A stretch of 64,000 nt of DNA from Streptomyces olivochromogenes. GTDB taxonomy: Bacteria; Actinomycetota; Actinomycetes; Streptomycetales; Streptomycetaceae. The notes under the pieces are model-generated. The model had not been told where the DNA came from and made no database searches. It saw only the letters and a list, made by a program, of their open reading frames with translations. Location of the stretch: positions 110,709 through 174,708 of the forward strand of contig NZ_KQ948455.1 in NCBI RefSeq assembly GCF_001514115.1, read 5' to 3'. Below are positions 51,099 through 61,197 of the stretch, piece by piece; the first letter of the stretch is position 1, and each line of letters starts with the position of its first letter. Position numbers and translations under genes: made by a program.

Positions 51099-52090
51099 TG
51101 GTAGAGGGAGCCCGTGTTCAGGACGGGCTGCGGAGCCCGGTCACCGCACAACACCACCAACAGGTTCGACACCATCGCCGCCTTCCGCTCGGGGTCCAGC
51201 TCCACCATGTCCCGCTCGGCGATCCGGGCGAGCGCGGCCTCGACCATCCCGACCGCCCCGTCCACGATCTCCCGCCGCGCCGCGACCACCGCCCCGGCCT
51301 GCTGGCGCTGGAGCATCGCGGAGGCGATCTCGGGAGCGTACGCGAGATGCGTGAAGCGCGACTCGATGATCGAGACCCCGGCCGCCTCCACGCGCGCGTG
51401 CAGTTCGACGGCGAGCTTCTCGGTGATCTCCTCGGCGTTGCCGCGCAGCGAGAGACCGTCCGCTTCGTGGGCGTCGTAGGGGTACTCGATCGCGATGTGC
51501 CGTACGGCAGCCTCGGTCTGTGTGGCGACGAACTCCAGGAAGTCGTCGACCTCGAACATGGCCTGCGCGGTGTCCTTGACCCTCCAGACGACGACCGCGG
51601 CGAGCTCTATCGGGTTGCCGTAGGCGTCGTTGACCTTGAGGACGGCGGTCTCGTGGTTGCGCACCCGGGTCGAGATCTTGGTGCGGGAGGTGAAGGGGTT
51701 CACCCAGCGCAGCCCGTCCCGGCGGATCGTCCCTCGGTACCGCCCGAAGAGCTGGACGACCCGCGCCTCACCGGGCGCCACCGTGTTCAGCCCGCACATC
51801 GCGATGAACGCGGCGAGGCCGATCAGGATGCCGGGGACGATCAGCGCGGCCTTGGCCCCGCCGGCGTCGACCGTCGTGGCGGCCGCGATCGCGCCGGCGC
51901 CGAGCAGCAGTCCGACCAGCCCGAACAGCAGCGCGAGCCCGCCGCCGATGCTGTGCGCGGCGAACTCCCGTACCCGCGGATCGGGCATCCGCGGCACATC
52001 CGCGAGAGCCGAGGAGCCGCTCGCAGTCGATTCGCCGGTAGTCGAGCCGTTGGGAATCGAGCCGTTGGGAATCGAGTCGTGTTCCGGCAT
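51095..52090 (-). CDS. SPFH/Band 7 (stomatin-like) membrane protein
   Basis: 331 residues. N-terminal low-complexity segment with a SIPNG repeat, two membrane helices (GGGLALLFGLVGLLLGAGAI and ALIVPGILIGLAAFIAMCGL), then the Band 7 domain (GEARVVQLFGRYRGTIRRDG, LKVNDAYGNPIELAAVVVWR, LHARVEAAGVSIIESRFTHL, ASAMLQRQQAGAVVAARREI). SPFH proteins oligomerise in membrane microdomains. Forms an operon with the RHH gene. Confidence 0.88.
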   Translation of the reverse strand: MPEHDSIPNGSIPNGSTTGESTASGSSALADVPRMPDPRVREFAAHSIGGGLALLFGLVGLLLGAGAIAAATTVDAGGAKAALIVPGILIGLAAFIAMCGLNTVAPGEARVVQLFGRYRGTIRRDGLRWVNPFTSRTKISTRVRNHETAVLKVNDAYGNPIELAAVVVWRVKDTAQAMFEVDDFLEFVATQTEAAVRHIAIEYPYDAHEADGLSLRGNAEEITEKLAVELHARVEAAGVSIIESRFTHLAYAPEIASAMLQRQQAGAVVAARREIVDGAVGMVEAALARIAERDMVELDPERKAAMVSNLLVVLCGDRAPQPVLNTGSLYQ

Positions 52091-52127
52091 TGGTGCCCCC
52101 CGTTGTCGTGGCCATCCAGGTCTATCT

Positions 52128-52141
52128 AAGTGATATCACTT
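52128..52141 (-). promoter_or_regulatory. Perfect 14-bp palindrome at the SPFH-RHH promoter
   Basis: AAGTGATATCACTT is a perfect palindrome 38 bp upstream of the SPFH start, in an AT-rich patch with a possible -10 (TAGATA on the minus strand at its edge). Likely operator. The rest of 52091-52412 carries the divergent promoter of the PBP gene and no other gene. Confidence 0.6.
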
Positions 52142-52412
52142 TACCCGGCACGACAACCTTCCACCCCTCCCGCACGTCGATTGAGATGGGGCGGATGCGT
52201 TGTCCTGGGTGGTACGTGCTGATTGTCACGTCCGCAAAAGACCGGATCGACAGCCCTTTGTCATAGCGCGTGGTGTTAGTTTGCTGAGCTGACCTCAGCG
52301 GCGAACCTGTGTGACGCGCGAACACGAACGCGACACCCGAGCGCGTGAGTGAACGCGGCAGGACACGCGTACAAGAGAGCGCGACACGAGAGCGAGCGGA
52401 GCGGACGCAGCC

Positions 52413-54713
52413 ATGGGACGAGCGGAAGAGAGACGAGCGCGGCAGCACGGTGGCCGCCGCGCGGCGGCCATGCCCTCGTCCGGAGGAAAGCCCCGCCGCA
52501 CCGGCATACGCCGGTTCGTGAACTGGAAGACGATCATCGGCACCTTCCTGGGCTTCTGTCTGCTCGGCATGGGTGCCTTCGTCGTGCTCTACATGGTGGT
52601 GTCCATACCCCAGGGCAACGCGGCCGCCACGCAGCAGAGCAACATCTACAAGTACAGCGACGGCAGCACGCTCGCCCGAACCGGCAAGGTCAACCGCGAG
52701 ATCGTCGGCCTGGACAAGGTGCCCAAGGCCGTCCAGAAGACCTTCGTCGCCGCGGAGAACAAGTCCTTCTACAAGGACGCCGGCGTCGACCTCAAGGGCA
52801 CGGCCCGCGGTCTGATCAACACCCTGTCCGGCAAGGGCAAGCAGGGTGGTTCGACGATCACCCAGCAGTACGTCAAGAACTACTACCTGACCCAGGACCA
52901 GACCGTCACGCGCAAGCTGAAGGAACTGGTCATCTCGCTGAAGCTGGACCGTCAGCAGTCCAAGGACGACATCCTCGCGGGCTACATCAACACCAGCTAC
53001 TACGGCCGCAACTCCTACGGCATCCAGGCGGCGGCCCAGGCGTACTACGGCAAGGACGCGAGCGAGCTCTCCGTCGAGCAGGGCGCGTACCTCGCCTCGC
53101 TGCTCCAGGCCCCGAGCCAGTACGACTGGGGTGCCGCCACGGACACCGGCAAGCGGCTGGTCACGGCCCGCTGGAACTACACCCTCAACAACATGGTCGA
53201 GGAGGGCTGGCTGCCCGCCGCCCAGCGCGCGACCATGAAGTTCCCGGTCCCGCAGGACCCCAAGGGCGTGCCCGGCATGGAGGGCCAGACCGGTTACCTG
53301 GTGGACGCGGCCAACAGTGCGCTGGCCAACCGGCTCGTGGCCCAGGGGTCCGCCGCCAACTACGAAGACGCCAAGGCGCTGGTCGACGCGGGTGGCTGGA
53401 CGATCACGCTCAACATCGACAAGAAGAAGCAGACGCAGCTGGAAGTCGCCGTCAAGACGAAGCTCACCGGCAAGCTGGACGCCAAGAAGCGCAAGGTCGA
53501 CGGTGATGTCGAGGCCGGTGCCGCGTCCGTCGACCCCAAGACCGGCAAGGTCGTGGCGATGTACGGCGGCGAGGACTACTTCAAGCACTACGTGAACAAC
53601 GCGACCCGTCGCGACTACCAGCCCGCCTCCACCTTCAAGCCGCTGATCTTCGCGGCGGCTCTGGACGAGCAGGCCAAGACGCAGGACGGCCAGGACATCA
53701 CGGCGGACACGGTCTACGACGGCACCAGCGGTCGCTCCGTCAAGGGCAGCAGCATCGGCTTCGCGCCGCCCAACGAGGACGACCAGGACTACGGCGACGT
53801 CACCGTCCAGACCGCGATGAACAAGTCCATCAACTCCGTCTTCGCGCAGATGGGCGTCGACGTCGGCATGGACGAGGTCCTCAAGGTCGCCGGCAAGCTC
53901 GGCATGGACACCAAGGGCGTGCAGGCGGTGCCCGCGCAGACCCTCGGCACCATGGGCGCGAGCCCGCTGGAGATGGCCGGCATCTACGCGACCCTCGACA
54001 ACCACGGCCGGAAGGTCACCCCGGCCATCGTCGCCTCGGCCGAGCACAAGGACCGCCCGGTCGACTTCCCGAACCCGATCGGCGACTCGGTCATCAGCTC
54101 CCAGGCGGCCGACACGGTCACCTCGGTGCTCACCGGCGTGGTCAACGACGGTACGGCCCAGGTCTCGGTGGCCCAGGCGGTCGACCGCAACGACCAGCAG
54201 GTCGCGGGCAAGACGGGTACGTCCGACAACAACAAGTCGGCCTGGTTCACCGGGTACACACCGAACCTGGTCACCTCGGTCGGTCTGTTCGGAGAGGTTC
54301 CCAAGGACCGCAAGGACAGCGCCGGCAAGGTGGTCAAGCAGGGTACGCAGGTCTCCCTGAAGGGCGCCGCGGGCGGCGGCCGTGTCAACGGCGGCGGCTT
54401 CCCGGCCCAGATATGGGCGGCGTACACCTTCAACGCGATGGGCAGCGTCACCACCTTCGACCTGGACACCACCCAGGGCGCGGCGATGGCGCCCACCACC
54501 ACGCCGACGATCAGCGACACGCCGAGCGAGACGCCGTCGCAGACGCCGACCACCGAGCCACCGACGAGCGAGCCGCCCACCACCAGCGCGCCGCCGACCC
54601 CGACGTCCGAGCCCCCGACCACCCCGACGACGACGGCCCCGACCACTCCGACCGGGACCCCGACCGACGAGATCACACCAGAGGACCCGTTCAACCCGGA
54701 CAACCAGCAGTGA
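52413..54713 (+). CDS. Class A penicillin-binding protein
   Basis: 766 residues. Cytosolic basic N-terminus, one membrane helix (about 41-63), GT51 transglycosylase (catalytic Glu115 in VAAENKSFYKDAG; GGSTITQQ at 145-152), transpeptidase with serine in PASTFKPLIF, SxN in NKSINSVFAQ and KTG in VAGKTGTSDNN. The C-terminal tail is Pro/Thr/Ser-rich. Motif 1 reads ENKSFYKDAG instead of EDxxFxxHxG. It polymerises and cross-links peptidoglycan. A strong terminator follows. Confidence 0.94.
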   Translation: MGRAEERRARQHGGRRAAAMPSSGGKPRRTGIRRFVNWKTIIGTFLGFCLLGMGAFVVLYMVVSIPQGNAAATQQSNIYKYSDGSTLARTGKVNREIVGLDKVPKAVQKTFVAAENKSFYKDAGVDLKGTARGLINTLSGKGKQGGSTITQQYVKNYYLTQDQTVTRKLKELVISLKLDRQQSKDDILAGYINTSYYGRNSYGIQAAAQAYYGKDASELSVEQGAYLASLLQAPSQYDWGAATDTGKRLVTARWNYTLNNMVEEGWLPAAQRATMKFPVPQDPKGVPGMEGQTGYLVDAANSALANRLVAQGSAANYEDAKALVDAGGWTITLNIDKKKQTQLEVAVKTKLTGKLDAKKRKVDGDVEAGAASVDPKTGKVVAMYGGEDYFKHYVNNATRRDYQPASTFKPLIFAAALDEQAKTQDGQDITADTVYDGTSGRSVKGSSIGFAPPNEDDQDYGDVTVQTAMNKSINSVFAQMGVDVGMDEVLKVAGKLGMDTKGVQAVPAQTLGTMGASPLEMAGIYATLDNHGRKVTPAIVASAEHKDRPVDFPNPIGDSVISSQAADTVTSVLTGVVNDGTAQVSVAQAVDRNDQQVAGKTGTSDNNKSAWFTGYTPNLVTSVGLFGEVPKDRKDSAGKVVKQGTQVSLKGAAGGGRVNGGGFPAQIWAAYTFNAMGSVTTFDLDTTQGAAMAPTTTPTISDTPSETPSQTPTTEPPTSEPPTTSAPPTPTSEPPTTPTTTAPTTPTGTPTDEITPEDPFNPDNQQ

Positions 54714-54737
54714 CGGAGCAGTGACCGCGCAGTGACC

Positions 54738-54782
54738 GACAAGGGCGCGAAGACCGGTACGGCCGGTCTTCGCGCCCTTGTC
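54738..54782. terminator. 20-bp perfect hairpin between PBP and catalase genes
   Basis: GACAAGGGCGCGAAGACCGG (54738-54757) pairs without mismatch with its complement at 54763-54782; the loop is TACGG. It lies between convergent genes and is probably bidirectional. A 19-bp direct duplication (TCGTGTGTTCCGGAGAGTG) follows at 54781-54818. Confidence 0.92.
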
Positions 54783-54817
54783 GTGTGTTCCGGAGAGTGT
54801 CGTGTGTTCCGGAGAGT

Positions 54818-56281
54818 TCAGCCTCCGTTGACGTCGTGGGCGATCCGGTCGCCCAGTTCCTTGTCGATGTTGCGCCAGTACTGCAGGGCGCGGTCCAGGA
54901 CCGGTCGGGAGACGTCGGCCTTCAGGTGGCCGCTGACGTTCGAGACCAGGCGGTCGCGGGCCGCGTCGTCGAGGACCTGGCGGACCATCGTGCCCGGCTG
55001 GCCCCAGTCGTCGTCCTCGGAGTGCAGCTTGTACGCCTCGCGCACCAGCTCGCCCGTGGCCTCCCAGCTCGCCGGGTCGCCGAACTGCCCGTAGTCGGCC
55101 GCGGGGCCGCCGTAGGAGTTGGGCGCGTACGGGCGCGCCGCGAGCGACGGCTCGTAGCGCATCGGGCCGTCCTTGGCGTACGAGTTCACCGGGGAGTGCG
55201 GGCGGTTCGGCGGCAGCTGGGTGTAGTTCGGGCCGATCCGGTACCGGTGTGTGTCCGGATAGGAGAACAGCCGGCCGAGCAGCATCTTGTCCGGCGAGGG
55301 GCCGATGCCCGGCACCAGGTTGGACGGTTCGAAGGCGGCCTGCTCGATGTGGATGAAGTAGTCCTCGGGGTTCTTGTCGAGGGTCATCCGGCCGACGTCG
55401 ATCAGCGGATAGTCCCCGTGCGGCCAGACCTTGGTCAGGTCGAAGGGGTTGAAGCGGTAGTCCGCCGCGTCCTCGAACGGCATGATCTGGACCTTCAGGC
55501 TCCAGCTCGGCGCGTTCCCGGACTCGATCGACTTGTAGAGGTCCATGCGGTGCAGATCCGGGTCTGTACCGGCCAGCTCGTCGGCCTCCGCCTGGGTGAG
55601 GAAGTCGATCCCCTGGTCGGTCTTGAAGTGGTACTTCACCCAGAACTTCTCACCGGCGCCGTTGATCCACATGTAGGTGTGGGAGCCGTAGCCGTTCATG
55701 TTGCGGTAGGTCTTCGGGATGCCCCGGTCGCCCATCAGATAGGTCACCTGGTGCGCCGACTCGGGCGAGAGCGTCCAGAAGTCCCACTGCATGTCGTTGT
55801 CGCGCAGCCCGTTGTCGGGGCGGCGCTTCTGCGAGCGGATGAAGTCCTGGAACTTGATCGTGTCGCGCACGAAGAAGATCGGGGTGTTGTTGCCCACCAG
55901 GTCGTAGTTGCCCTGCTCGGTGTAGAACTTGAGCGCGAAACCACGGGGGTCGCGCCAGGTGTCGGGCGAACCCTGCTCGCCGGCCACGGTGGAGAAACGG
56001 GCCAGCATCTCGGTGCGTTTGCCCGGCTGGAAAAGATCGGCCTTGGTGAACTGACTGACATCGTTCGTTACTTCGAAGAACCCGTATGCGCCACTGCCCT
56101 TGGCATGCACCACCCGCTCGGGGACCCGCTCCCGGTTGAACTGGGCCATCTTCTCGATGAGGTAGTGGTCCTGGAGCAGAATCGGGCCGTCGCGACCGAC
56201 GGTCAGCGAGTGTTCGTCGCTCTCCACCGGAATGCCGACGTTGTTCGTGGTGTACGGAGCCTTCTGGGGTGCCTGCGTCAC
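54818..56281 (-). CDS. katA: Monofunctional heme catalase
   Basis: 487 residues, the size of small-subunit clade 3 catalases. Catalytic His in [13 protein letters not shown], Asn in [13 protein letters not shown], proximal heme Tyr in [14 protein letters not shown]. It destroys hydrogen peroxide. Start GTG 56281 with GGGAGGA upstream. A palindrome at 56344-56360 lies in its promoter region. Gene symbol by family only. Confidence 0.95.
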   Translation of the reverse strand: MTQAPQKAPYTTNNVGIPVESDEHSLTVGRDGPILLQDHYLIEKMAQFNRERVPERVVHAKGSGAYGFFEVTNDVSQFTKADLFQPGKRTEMLARFSTVAGEQGSPDTWRDPRGFALKFYTEQGNYDLVGNNTPIFFVRDTIKFQDFIRSQKRRPDNGLRDNDMQWDFWTLSPESAHQVTYLMGDRGIPKTYRNMNGYGSHTYMWINGAGEKFWVKYHFKTDQGIDFLTQAEADELAGTDPDLHRMDLYKSIESGNAPSWSLKVQIMPFEDAADYRFNPFDLTKVWPHGDYPLIDVGRMTLDKNPEDYFIHIEQAAFEPSNLVPGIGPSPDKMLLGRLFSYPDTHRYRIGPNYTQLPPNRPHSPVNSYAKDGPMRYEPSLAARPYAPNSYGGPAADYGQFGDPASWEATGELVREAYKLHSEDDDWGQPGTMVRQVLDDAARDRLVSNVSGHLKADVSRPVLDRALQYWRNIDKELGDRIAHDVNGG

Positions 56282-56343
56282 GAGCGTCCTCCCGTCAAGA
56301 AGAGAGTCTTCAGATCGCTTCGCTCACCTCAGCAGTCAACTCT

Positions 56344-56360
56344 GCCGACAGGATGTCGGC
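56344..56360. promoter_or_regulatory. Palindrome upstream of catalase gene
   Basis: GCCGACA-TCC-TGTCGGC (read on the minus strand), perfect 7-bp arms, next to TTGACT at 56334-56339 on the same strand. It may be an operator for a peroxide regulator such as a Fur-family CatR/PerR, or part of the terminator of the gene ending at 56415. Confidence 0.45.
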
Positions 56361-56414
56361 AACCGGGCCGCCGTGGGGCGAGGCGGATCGCGTACCCCTC
56401 GCCCCCCGGTCCAT

Positions 56415-58580
56415 TCAGCCCCGGTTCAGTTCGAACCAGACCACCTTTCCGGTGCTCAGGCGCGTGGCGCCCCACCGTCTGGCCAGTTTGTTGACCAGAT
56501 ACAGGCCACGCCCGCCCTCGTCCGTGGCGCGCGCCTGCCGCAGCCTGGGCAGCTGCGGCACGTCGTCGCCCACCTCGCAGCGCAGCACGTCCGTGCGCAG
56601 CAGACGGAGGGTGACCGGGCGTGACGCGTAGCGCACGGCGTTGGTGACGACCTCGCTGACGAGCAGCTCCACGGAGTCGCTCATGTCCTCCATACCCCAG
56701 CGGGACAGCGCCCGGCGGGCCAGGCGCCGGGCCCGCCCGGGAGCCGCGTCCTCCGGCTCCAGATGCCAGTACGCCACATCGCTCGGCGCGATCCCGTCGA
56801 AGCGGGCGGCGAGCAGCGCGATGTCGTCGTCCCGGTCGCCCGGACCGAGCATGTCCAGCACCTCGTCGCAGAGCGCTTCCAGCGGCGGCGGATGGTCCGG
56901 TCCGGTGAGCTGCGCGGTGGCGGCGAGCTTCTCGCGCAGTTGCTCTATGCCGGTCCACACATCCCTGAGGCGCGATTCGACCAGGCCGTCCGTGTACAAC
57001 AGGAGCGTCGCCCCGGCGGGCGCGTCCAGCTCGACCGCCTCGAAATCCACTCCTCCTACGCCGATGGGGGCGCCCGGCGGCACCCGCAGCACCTCGGCCC
57101 GGCCGCCCAGGTGCAGCAGCACCGGCGGCGGATGGCCCGCGTTGGCGATGGTGATCCGGTGCGCGACCGGGTCGTAGACGGCGTAGAGGCAGGTCGCCAT
57201 GCGGTCGGTGCCCAGGCGCTGGGCCTGCTCGTCCAGGTGGTGCAGCACCTCCTGCGGGGGCAGGTCGAGCCCGGCGAGGGTCTGCGCGGTGGTGCGCAGC
57301 TGGCCCATGATCGCGGCCGAGGTCATCGAGTGGCCCATGACGTCACCGACGACGAGGGCGACGCGGCTGCCCGGCAGCGGGATCGCGTCGTACCAGTCGC
57401 CGCCGACCCGGGCGGTCTCAGCGGCCGGCAGATAGCGCGAGGCCAGCCGCACACCGGTGGGGCGCGGCAGCGTCTCGGGCAGCATGGTGCGCTGCAGCTC
57501 GTCGGCGATGTACGCCTCGCGGCCGTAGAGCACCGCCTTGTCGATGCCGAGCGCGCTGTGCGTGGCGAGCTGGGCCGCGACCAGCAGATCGTCGGTCTCG
57601 AACGCCATCCGCTCGGGGCGGCGCACGAAGAGTGCCGCGCCGATCACCCGGCGGCGCCCGCGCAGCGGGGCGAGGATCGCGCGCTGGCCGGTGGGCACGA
57701 TCAGCTCGTCGCCGAGCAGCTCGGGCAGCGCGGCCCGGGCGGCGGGCGCGTCCGCGAAGACCGGGCGCACGCCGCGCAGCACCTCGGCGAGGGCGCCGCC
57801 GGGGCGCACCTCGCACAGCTCGGCCGTCATCGCCGAAAGTTCGTTCGGCTCGGGCCGCAGTGCGGGCATGAAGCCGTTCTCGGTGTCGCGCTCCTCGGGG
57901 ATCCGGTCGGTGCGCCGCAGCCGCAGCACGAGGGGCCCGGTGGGCCGCTCGTCGCCGACCGGCAGCGGGTCGCGCAGATAGACGAGGATCGCGTCCGAGA
58001 AGGTCGGCACGGTGGCCCGGCACAGACCCATGACGATCTCGTCCAGGTCGATGCCGCGGGCGATCCGCCGGGTCGCTGCGCCCACGAAGCGCAGCCGGTC
58101 CCCGTCACGCCGCATCGGCATCGGGCCCGCGTGCGGCAGCCCCTGCCCGGTGCGCCGGTCCGTGCCCGCGGAGTTCCCGGACGGCCGGTCGCCCTCCATG
58201 CCCGGCTGGGCCGGGATGCCCTCGGGAGCCGGGCGCGGGCGGTGCGCGTCGGGCTCGCTGGCCGAGGGCTGGGAGTGCTCGGGGCCGGGAGAGGCGGGCG
58301 GCGGCGTGGACGCGCCGGTGCCCGAGGGCGACGGTGTGTCGGTGCTCGCCGACGCCTGGGTGGCGGACGATCCGTGCTGGCCGTAGGGCGTGCTCGGAGC
58401 GGAACCGGTGGGGGCGTCGCCGCTGCGGGCGGGTTGTGCGGGTAAGGCGCCGGGCGCGCGCTGCGGCTCCGGGGTACGCAGGAGCGCCCCGCGGGGGTCC
58501 GCGGGGGTGGAGGGCCGGCCGGCGCCGCTCTGGCGGCGCTCGTGCGAGGTGGGGTGCTCCGTCACGCGTGTCGAATCCAT
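56415..58580 (-). CDS. SpoIIE-family phosphatase with GAF and HATPase domains
   Basis: 721 residues. A low-complexity N-terminus (about 1-160), a GAF domain (RIARGIDLDEIVMGLCRATV, ILAPLRGRRRVIGAALFVRR), the PP2C/SpoIIE domain (RVGGDWYDAIPLPGSRVALV, VGDVMGHSMTSAAIMG) and a C-terminal HATPase_c_2 anti-sigma-kinase domain (SVELLVSEVVTNAVRYASRP, DEGGRGLYLVNKLARRWG). It would both dephosphorylate an anti-anti-sigma factor and phosphorylate or bind a partner. No STAS gene is adjacent. Starts at 58580. Confidence 0.9.
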   Translation of the reverse strand: MDSTRVTEHPTSHERRQSGAGRPSTPADPRGALLRTPEPQRAPGALPAQPARSGDAPTGSAPSTPYGQHGSSATQASASTDTPSPSGTGASTPPPASPGPEHSQPSASEPDAHRPRPAPEGIPAQPGMEGDRPSGNSAGTDRRTGQGLPHAGPMPMRRDGDRLRFVGAATRRIARGIDLDEIVMGLCRATVPTFSDAILVYLRDPLPVGDERPTGPLVLRLRRTDRIPEERDTENGFMPALRPEPNELSAMTAELCEVRPGGALAEVLRGVRPVFADAPAARAALPELLGDELIVPTGQRAILAPLRGRRRVIGAALFVRRPERMAFETDDLLVAAQLATHSALGIDKAVLYGREAYIADELQRTMLPETLPRPTGVRLASRYLPAAETARVGGDWYDAIPLPGSRVALVVGDVMGHSMTSAAIMGQLRTTAQTLAGLDLPPQEVLHHLDEQAQRLGTDRMATCLYAVYDPVAHRITIANAGHPPPVLLHLGGRAEVLRVPPGAPIGVGGVDFEAVELDAPAGATLLLYTDGLVESRLRDVWTGIEQLREKLAATAQLTGPDHPPPLEALCDEVLDMLGPGDRDDDIALLAARFDGIAPSDVAYWHLEPEDAAPGRARRLARRALSRWGMEDMSDSVELLVSEVVTNAVRYASRPVTLRLLRTDVLRCEVGDDVPQLPRLRQARATDEGGRGLYLVNKLARRWGATRLSTGKVVWFELNRG

Positions 58581-58899
58581 CCGTCCGGGGCTGCGCGCCG
58601 TGCGTGCAGTTCGTCCCGCAGCCCCGATACCCGGAATGTGTGTCCCGGGAACGGACTCTGCGCGTCGTCAGGACGGGGCCTGCCCGTCGCCGACGTGAAC
58701 GCCGTCGTCGGGCCGAACGCCCTGTGCGGCCCGGTGGGCCGGCCGCCGACCGTACCGCCGTGGCCCTCGTACCCCTCGCTCACGTCCTGCCGCCCCTCGG
58801 TGACGTATGGTCAAGCTCAGCGCATGCTGCGGGAGTTGCTGCTGTGCGCCCTTGCGGAGGACGATCCTACGGTTGTACCACGGGGGCGCATCAAGGGTC
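58581..58899. other. 319-bp intergenic region
   Basis: Between the SpoIIE-type gene start and the DUF402 stop. Only chance open frames in both strands. It presumably carries the SpoIIE-type gene promoter. I see no clear repeat or hairpin. Confidence 0.4.
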
Positions 58900-59592
58900 T
58901 CATGAGGACACGTGCGCGGGCGTACGGTCCCAGTCATCCGGCAGGGAAGGAACCGGCCAGGCGGGATCCGGGCGCCAGTGCTGCCAGCCGTCCGAGAACG
59001 GCGCGCCCCAGGCACGGATCACCTCCACCGCGCAGTGCCCTGCCTCTCGTACCTGTGCGGCCAGTTGAGTATCCATCAATCCGGCCCGTTGCGCCTGTGC
59101 GAACTCGTCTTCGTCGAGCCAGTGCCAACTGCGGTCCGGGTGCACGGAGATGTCCAGGAAGTGATCCTCGGAGTCGACCCCGCCCTCCCAACGGGCGAGC
59201 GGCGCCTCCAGGTTCACGTACCAGTTCTTGAACCGCCAGCCCGGTTCCCAGAACAGCCACACTGACCAGGGCTCGCCGGGCCGCGCCAGCTTCAGCACCC
59301 CGTTGCCGAACCAGCGGTCCCGCTGCACCGTTCGCGCCTTGGTGTAGCGGGACTCCAGCGGTTCTCCGTGCACCGGTGTACCGTCGGCGAGCACGGGCTT
59401 CACGCACTCGGTGCCGGGCGCCATCCACACCGCGAGCAGTTCCTCGTCGTCGCGTACGACGGTCACGGGGCGGCAGATGTGGAAGTGCTCACCGGCGTTC
59501 TCCCGGTACCGCCACAGAATGTGACTCCCGGGGGTCCAGTACACCGTCGACCCGCCCGCCGCCACTCGCCTCACCGCTCCACCCTCTGCCAT
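58900..59592 (-). CDS. DUF402 (FomD-like) protein
   Basis: 230 residues. DUF402 pattern in the C-terminal half: WEPGWRFKNWYVNLEAPLAR, EDHFLDISVHPDRSWHWLDE, DEFAQAQRAGLMD. The Asp/Lys/Glu set is that of metal-binding nucleoside diphosphate hydrolases such as FomD. The N-terminal half (SHILWRYRENAGEHFHICRP, VTVVRDDEELLAVWMAPGTE) completes the barrel. Probably a nucleotide phosphatase; substrate unknown. Confidence 0.8.
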   Translation of the reverse strand: MAEGGAVRRVAAGGSTVYWTPGSHILWRYRENAGEHFHICRPVTVVRDDEELLAVWMAPGTECVKPVLADGTPVHGEPLESRYTKARTVQRDRWFGNGVLKLARPGEPWSVWLFWEPGWRFKNWYVNLEAPLARWEGGVDSEDHFLDISVHPDRSWHWLDEDEFAQAQRAGLMDTQLAAQVREAGHCAVEVIRAWGAPFSDGWQHWRPDPAWPVPSLPDDWDRTPAHVSS

Positions 59593-59718
59593 GACCAGAT
59601 ATTAGGTGCCACAGGCATACGACGCTGCGGTGCGCGTCACGGTTCGCGCCATGGAGCGAATGACGTAACGAAGGCGTCATCCAATGGCTTCCAAGGTCAT
59701 CCGGGGGGTGAACGCCGT

Positions 59719-61119
59719 TTACGGATGCGTCATCCTCAGGACATCGAGCGCCTCGTCCAGCTGTTCCAGGGTGAGGTCACCGCGCTCCACGTACCCGGAA
59801 TCCAGGACGACCTCGCGGATCGTCCGGCGCTCCGCCAGTGCCTTCTTGGCCACCTTGGCGGCCTCCTCGTAGCCGATGTACTTGTTGAGCGGCGTCACGA
59901 CCGACGGCGAGGACTCGGCGTACTCGCGGGCCCGTTCGCGGTGGGCGACGATCCCGTCGACGGTGCGATCGGCGAGCAGGCGCGAGACGTTGGCGAGGAG
60001 ACGGATCGACTCCAGGACGTTCTTCGCGATGACCGGAAGCATGACGTTCAGCTCGAAGTTGCCGGCGGCCCCGGCGACGGCGACCGTGGCGTCGTTGCCC
60101 ATCACCTGGGCCGCGACCATGAGCACCGCTTCCGGAATGACCGGATTCACCTTGCCGGGCATGATCGAGGAGCCGGGCTGGAGGTCGGGCAGGCTGATCT
60201 CGGCCAGCCCGGTGCGCGGACCGGACGCCATCCACCGCAGATCGTTGGCGATCTTCGTCAGCCCGACCGCGATGGTCCGCAGCTGCCCGCTCGTCTCGAC
60301 GATCCCGTCCCGCGCGCCCTGTGCCTCGAAGTGGTCACGGGCCTCGGTGAGCGGCAGTCCGGTGGTCCGCGCCACCTCCGCGATGACGGCCGCGGAGAAC
60401 CCGGGCGGCGTGTTGATCCCGGTGCCCACGGCTGTCCCGCCGAGCGGCAGTTCGGCGAGCCGGGGCAGCGAGGCCCGGAGGCGCTCGACGCCGTACCGCA
60501 CCTGCGCCGCGTACCCCCCGAACTCCTGCCCGAGCGTCACCGGTGTGGCGTCCATGAGATGCGTACGCCCCGACTTCACGACGTCCGCGAACTCCTCGGC
60601 CTTGCGCTCCAGGGCGCCCGCGAGGTGTTCCAGGGCCGGAACGAGATCCCGTGTGACGGCGGCGGTGGCCGCGATGTGGATCGAGGACGGGAACACGTCG
60701 TTCGACGACTGCGAGGCGTTCACATGGTCATTGGGGTGTACGTCCCTGCCGAGCCGCTCGGTCGCGAGCGTGGCGATGACCTCGTTGGTGTTCATGTTCG
60801 AGGACGTTCCGGAACCCGTCTGGAAGACGTCCACCGGGAAGTGTGCGTCCCAGTGGCCCTCGGCGACCTCGCCAGCCGCCTCCTGGATGGCCTCGGCCAC
60901 GTCCTTGTCGACCACCCCCAGCTTCGCGTTGACCCTGGCGGCCGCGCCCTTGATCAGCGCCAGCGCCTCGATGTGCGCGCGCTCCAGACGCTGGCCCGAG
61001 ATGGGGAAGTTCTCCACGGCCCGCTGGGTCTGGGCCCGCCACTTCGCGTCCGCGGGCACCCTGACCTCACCCATGGAGTCGTGCTCGGTCCGGTACGGGG
61101 CTGCCTGTTCGTCGGCCAT
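59719..61119 (-). CDS. fumC: Fumarate hydratase class II
   Basis: 466 residues. Fumarase/aspartase superfamily with [10 protein letters not shown], the signature [25 protein letters not shown] and [14 protein letters not shown]. Interconverts fumarate and malate; iron-free, homotetramer. Start ATG 61119 with GGAGGTGAT upstream. A class I fumarase gene lies about 2 kb away. Confidence 0.95.
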   Translation of the reverse strand: MADEQAAPYRTEHDSMGEVRVPADAKWRAQTQRAVENFPISGQRLERAHIEALALIKGAAARVNAKLGVVDKDVAEAIQEAAGEVAEGHWDAHFPVDVFQTGSGTSSNMNTNEVIATLATERLGRDVHPNDHVNASQSSNDVFPSSIHIAATAAVTRDLVPALEHLAGALERKAEEFADVVKSGRTHLMDATPVTLGQEFGGYAAQVRYGVERLRASLPRLAELPLGGTAVGTGINTPPGFSAAVIAEVARTTGLPLTEARDHFEAQGARDGIVETSGQLRTIAVGLTKIANDLRWMASGPRTGLAEISLPDLQPGSSIMPGKVNPVIPEAVLMVAAQVMGNDATVAVAGAAGNFELNVMLPVIAKNVLESIRLLANVSRLLADRTVDGIVAHRERAREYAESSPSVVTPLNKYIGYEEAAKVAKKALAERRTIREVVLDSGYVERGDLTLEQLDEALDVLRMTHP

Positions 61120-61197
61120 CGACGATCACCTCCAGTGGGGACAGCATCGCGGACGTGCCCCGTGTTCCCGGCAAGGCGGCTCCCGTTTCTCCCGGGA

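Noticed and set aside
52122..54047. 641-codon minus-strand frame opposite the PBP
   Set aside because: Shadow of the PBP gene; no domain and no ribosome-binding site.
58542..59231. Plus-strand frame over the DUF402 gene and upstream gap
   Set aside because: It runs antisense through DUF402 and the SpoIIE-type gene leader and has no domain or ribosome-binding site.
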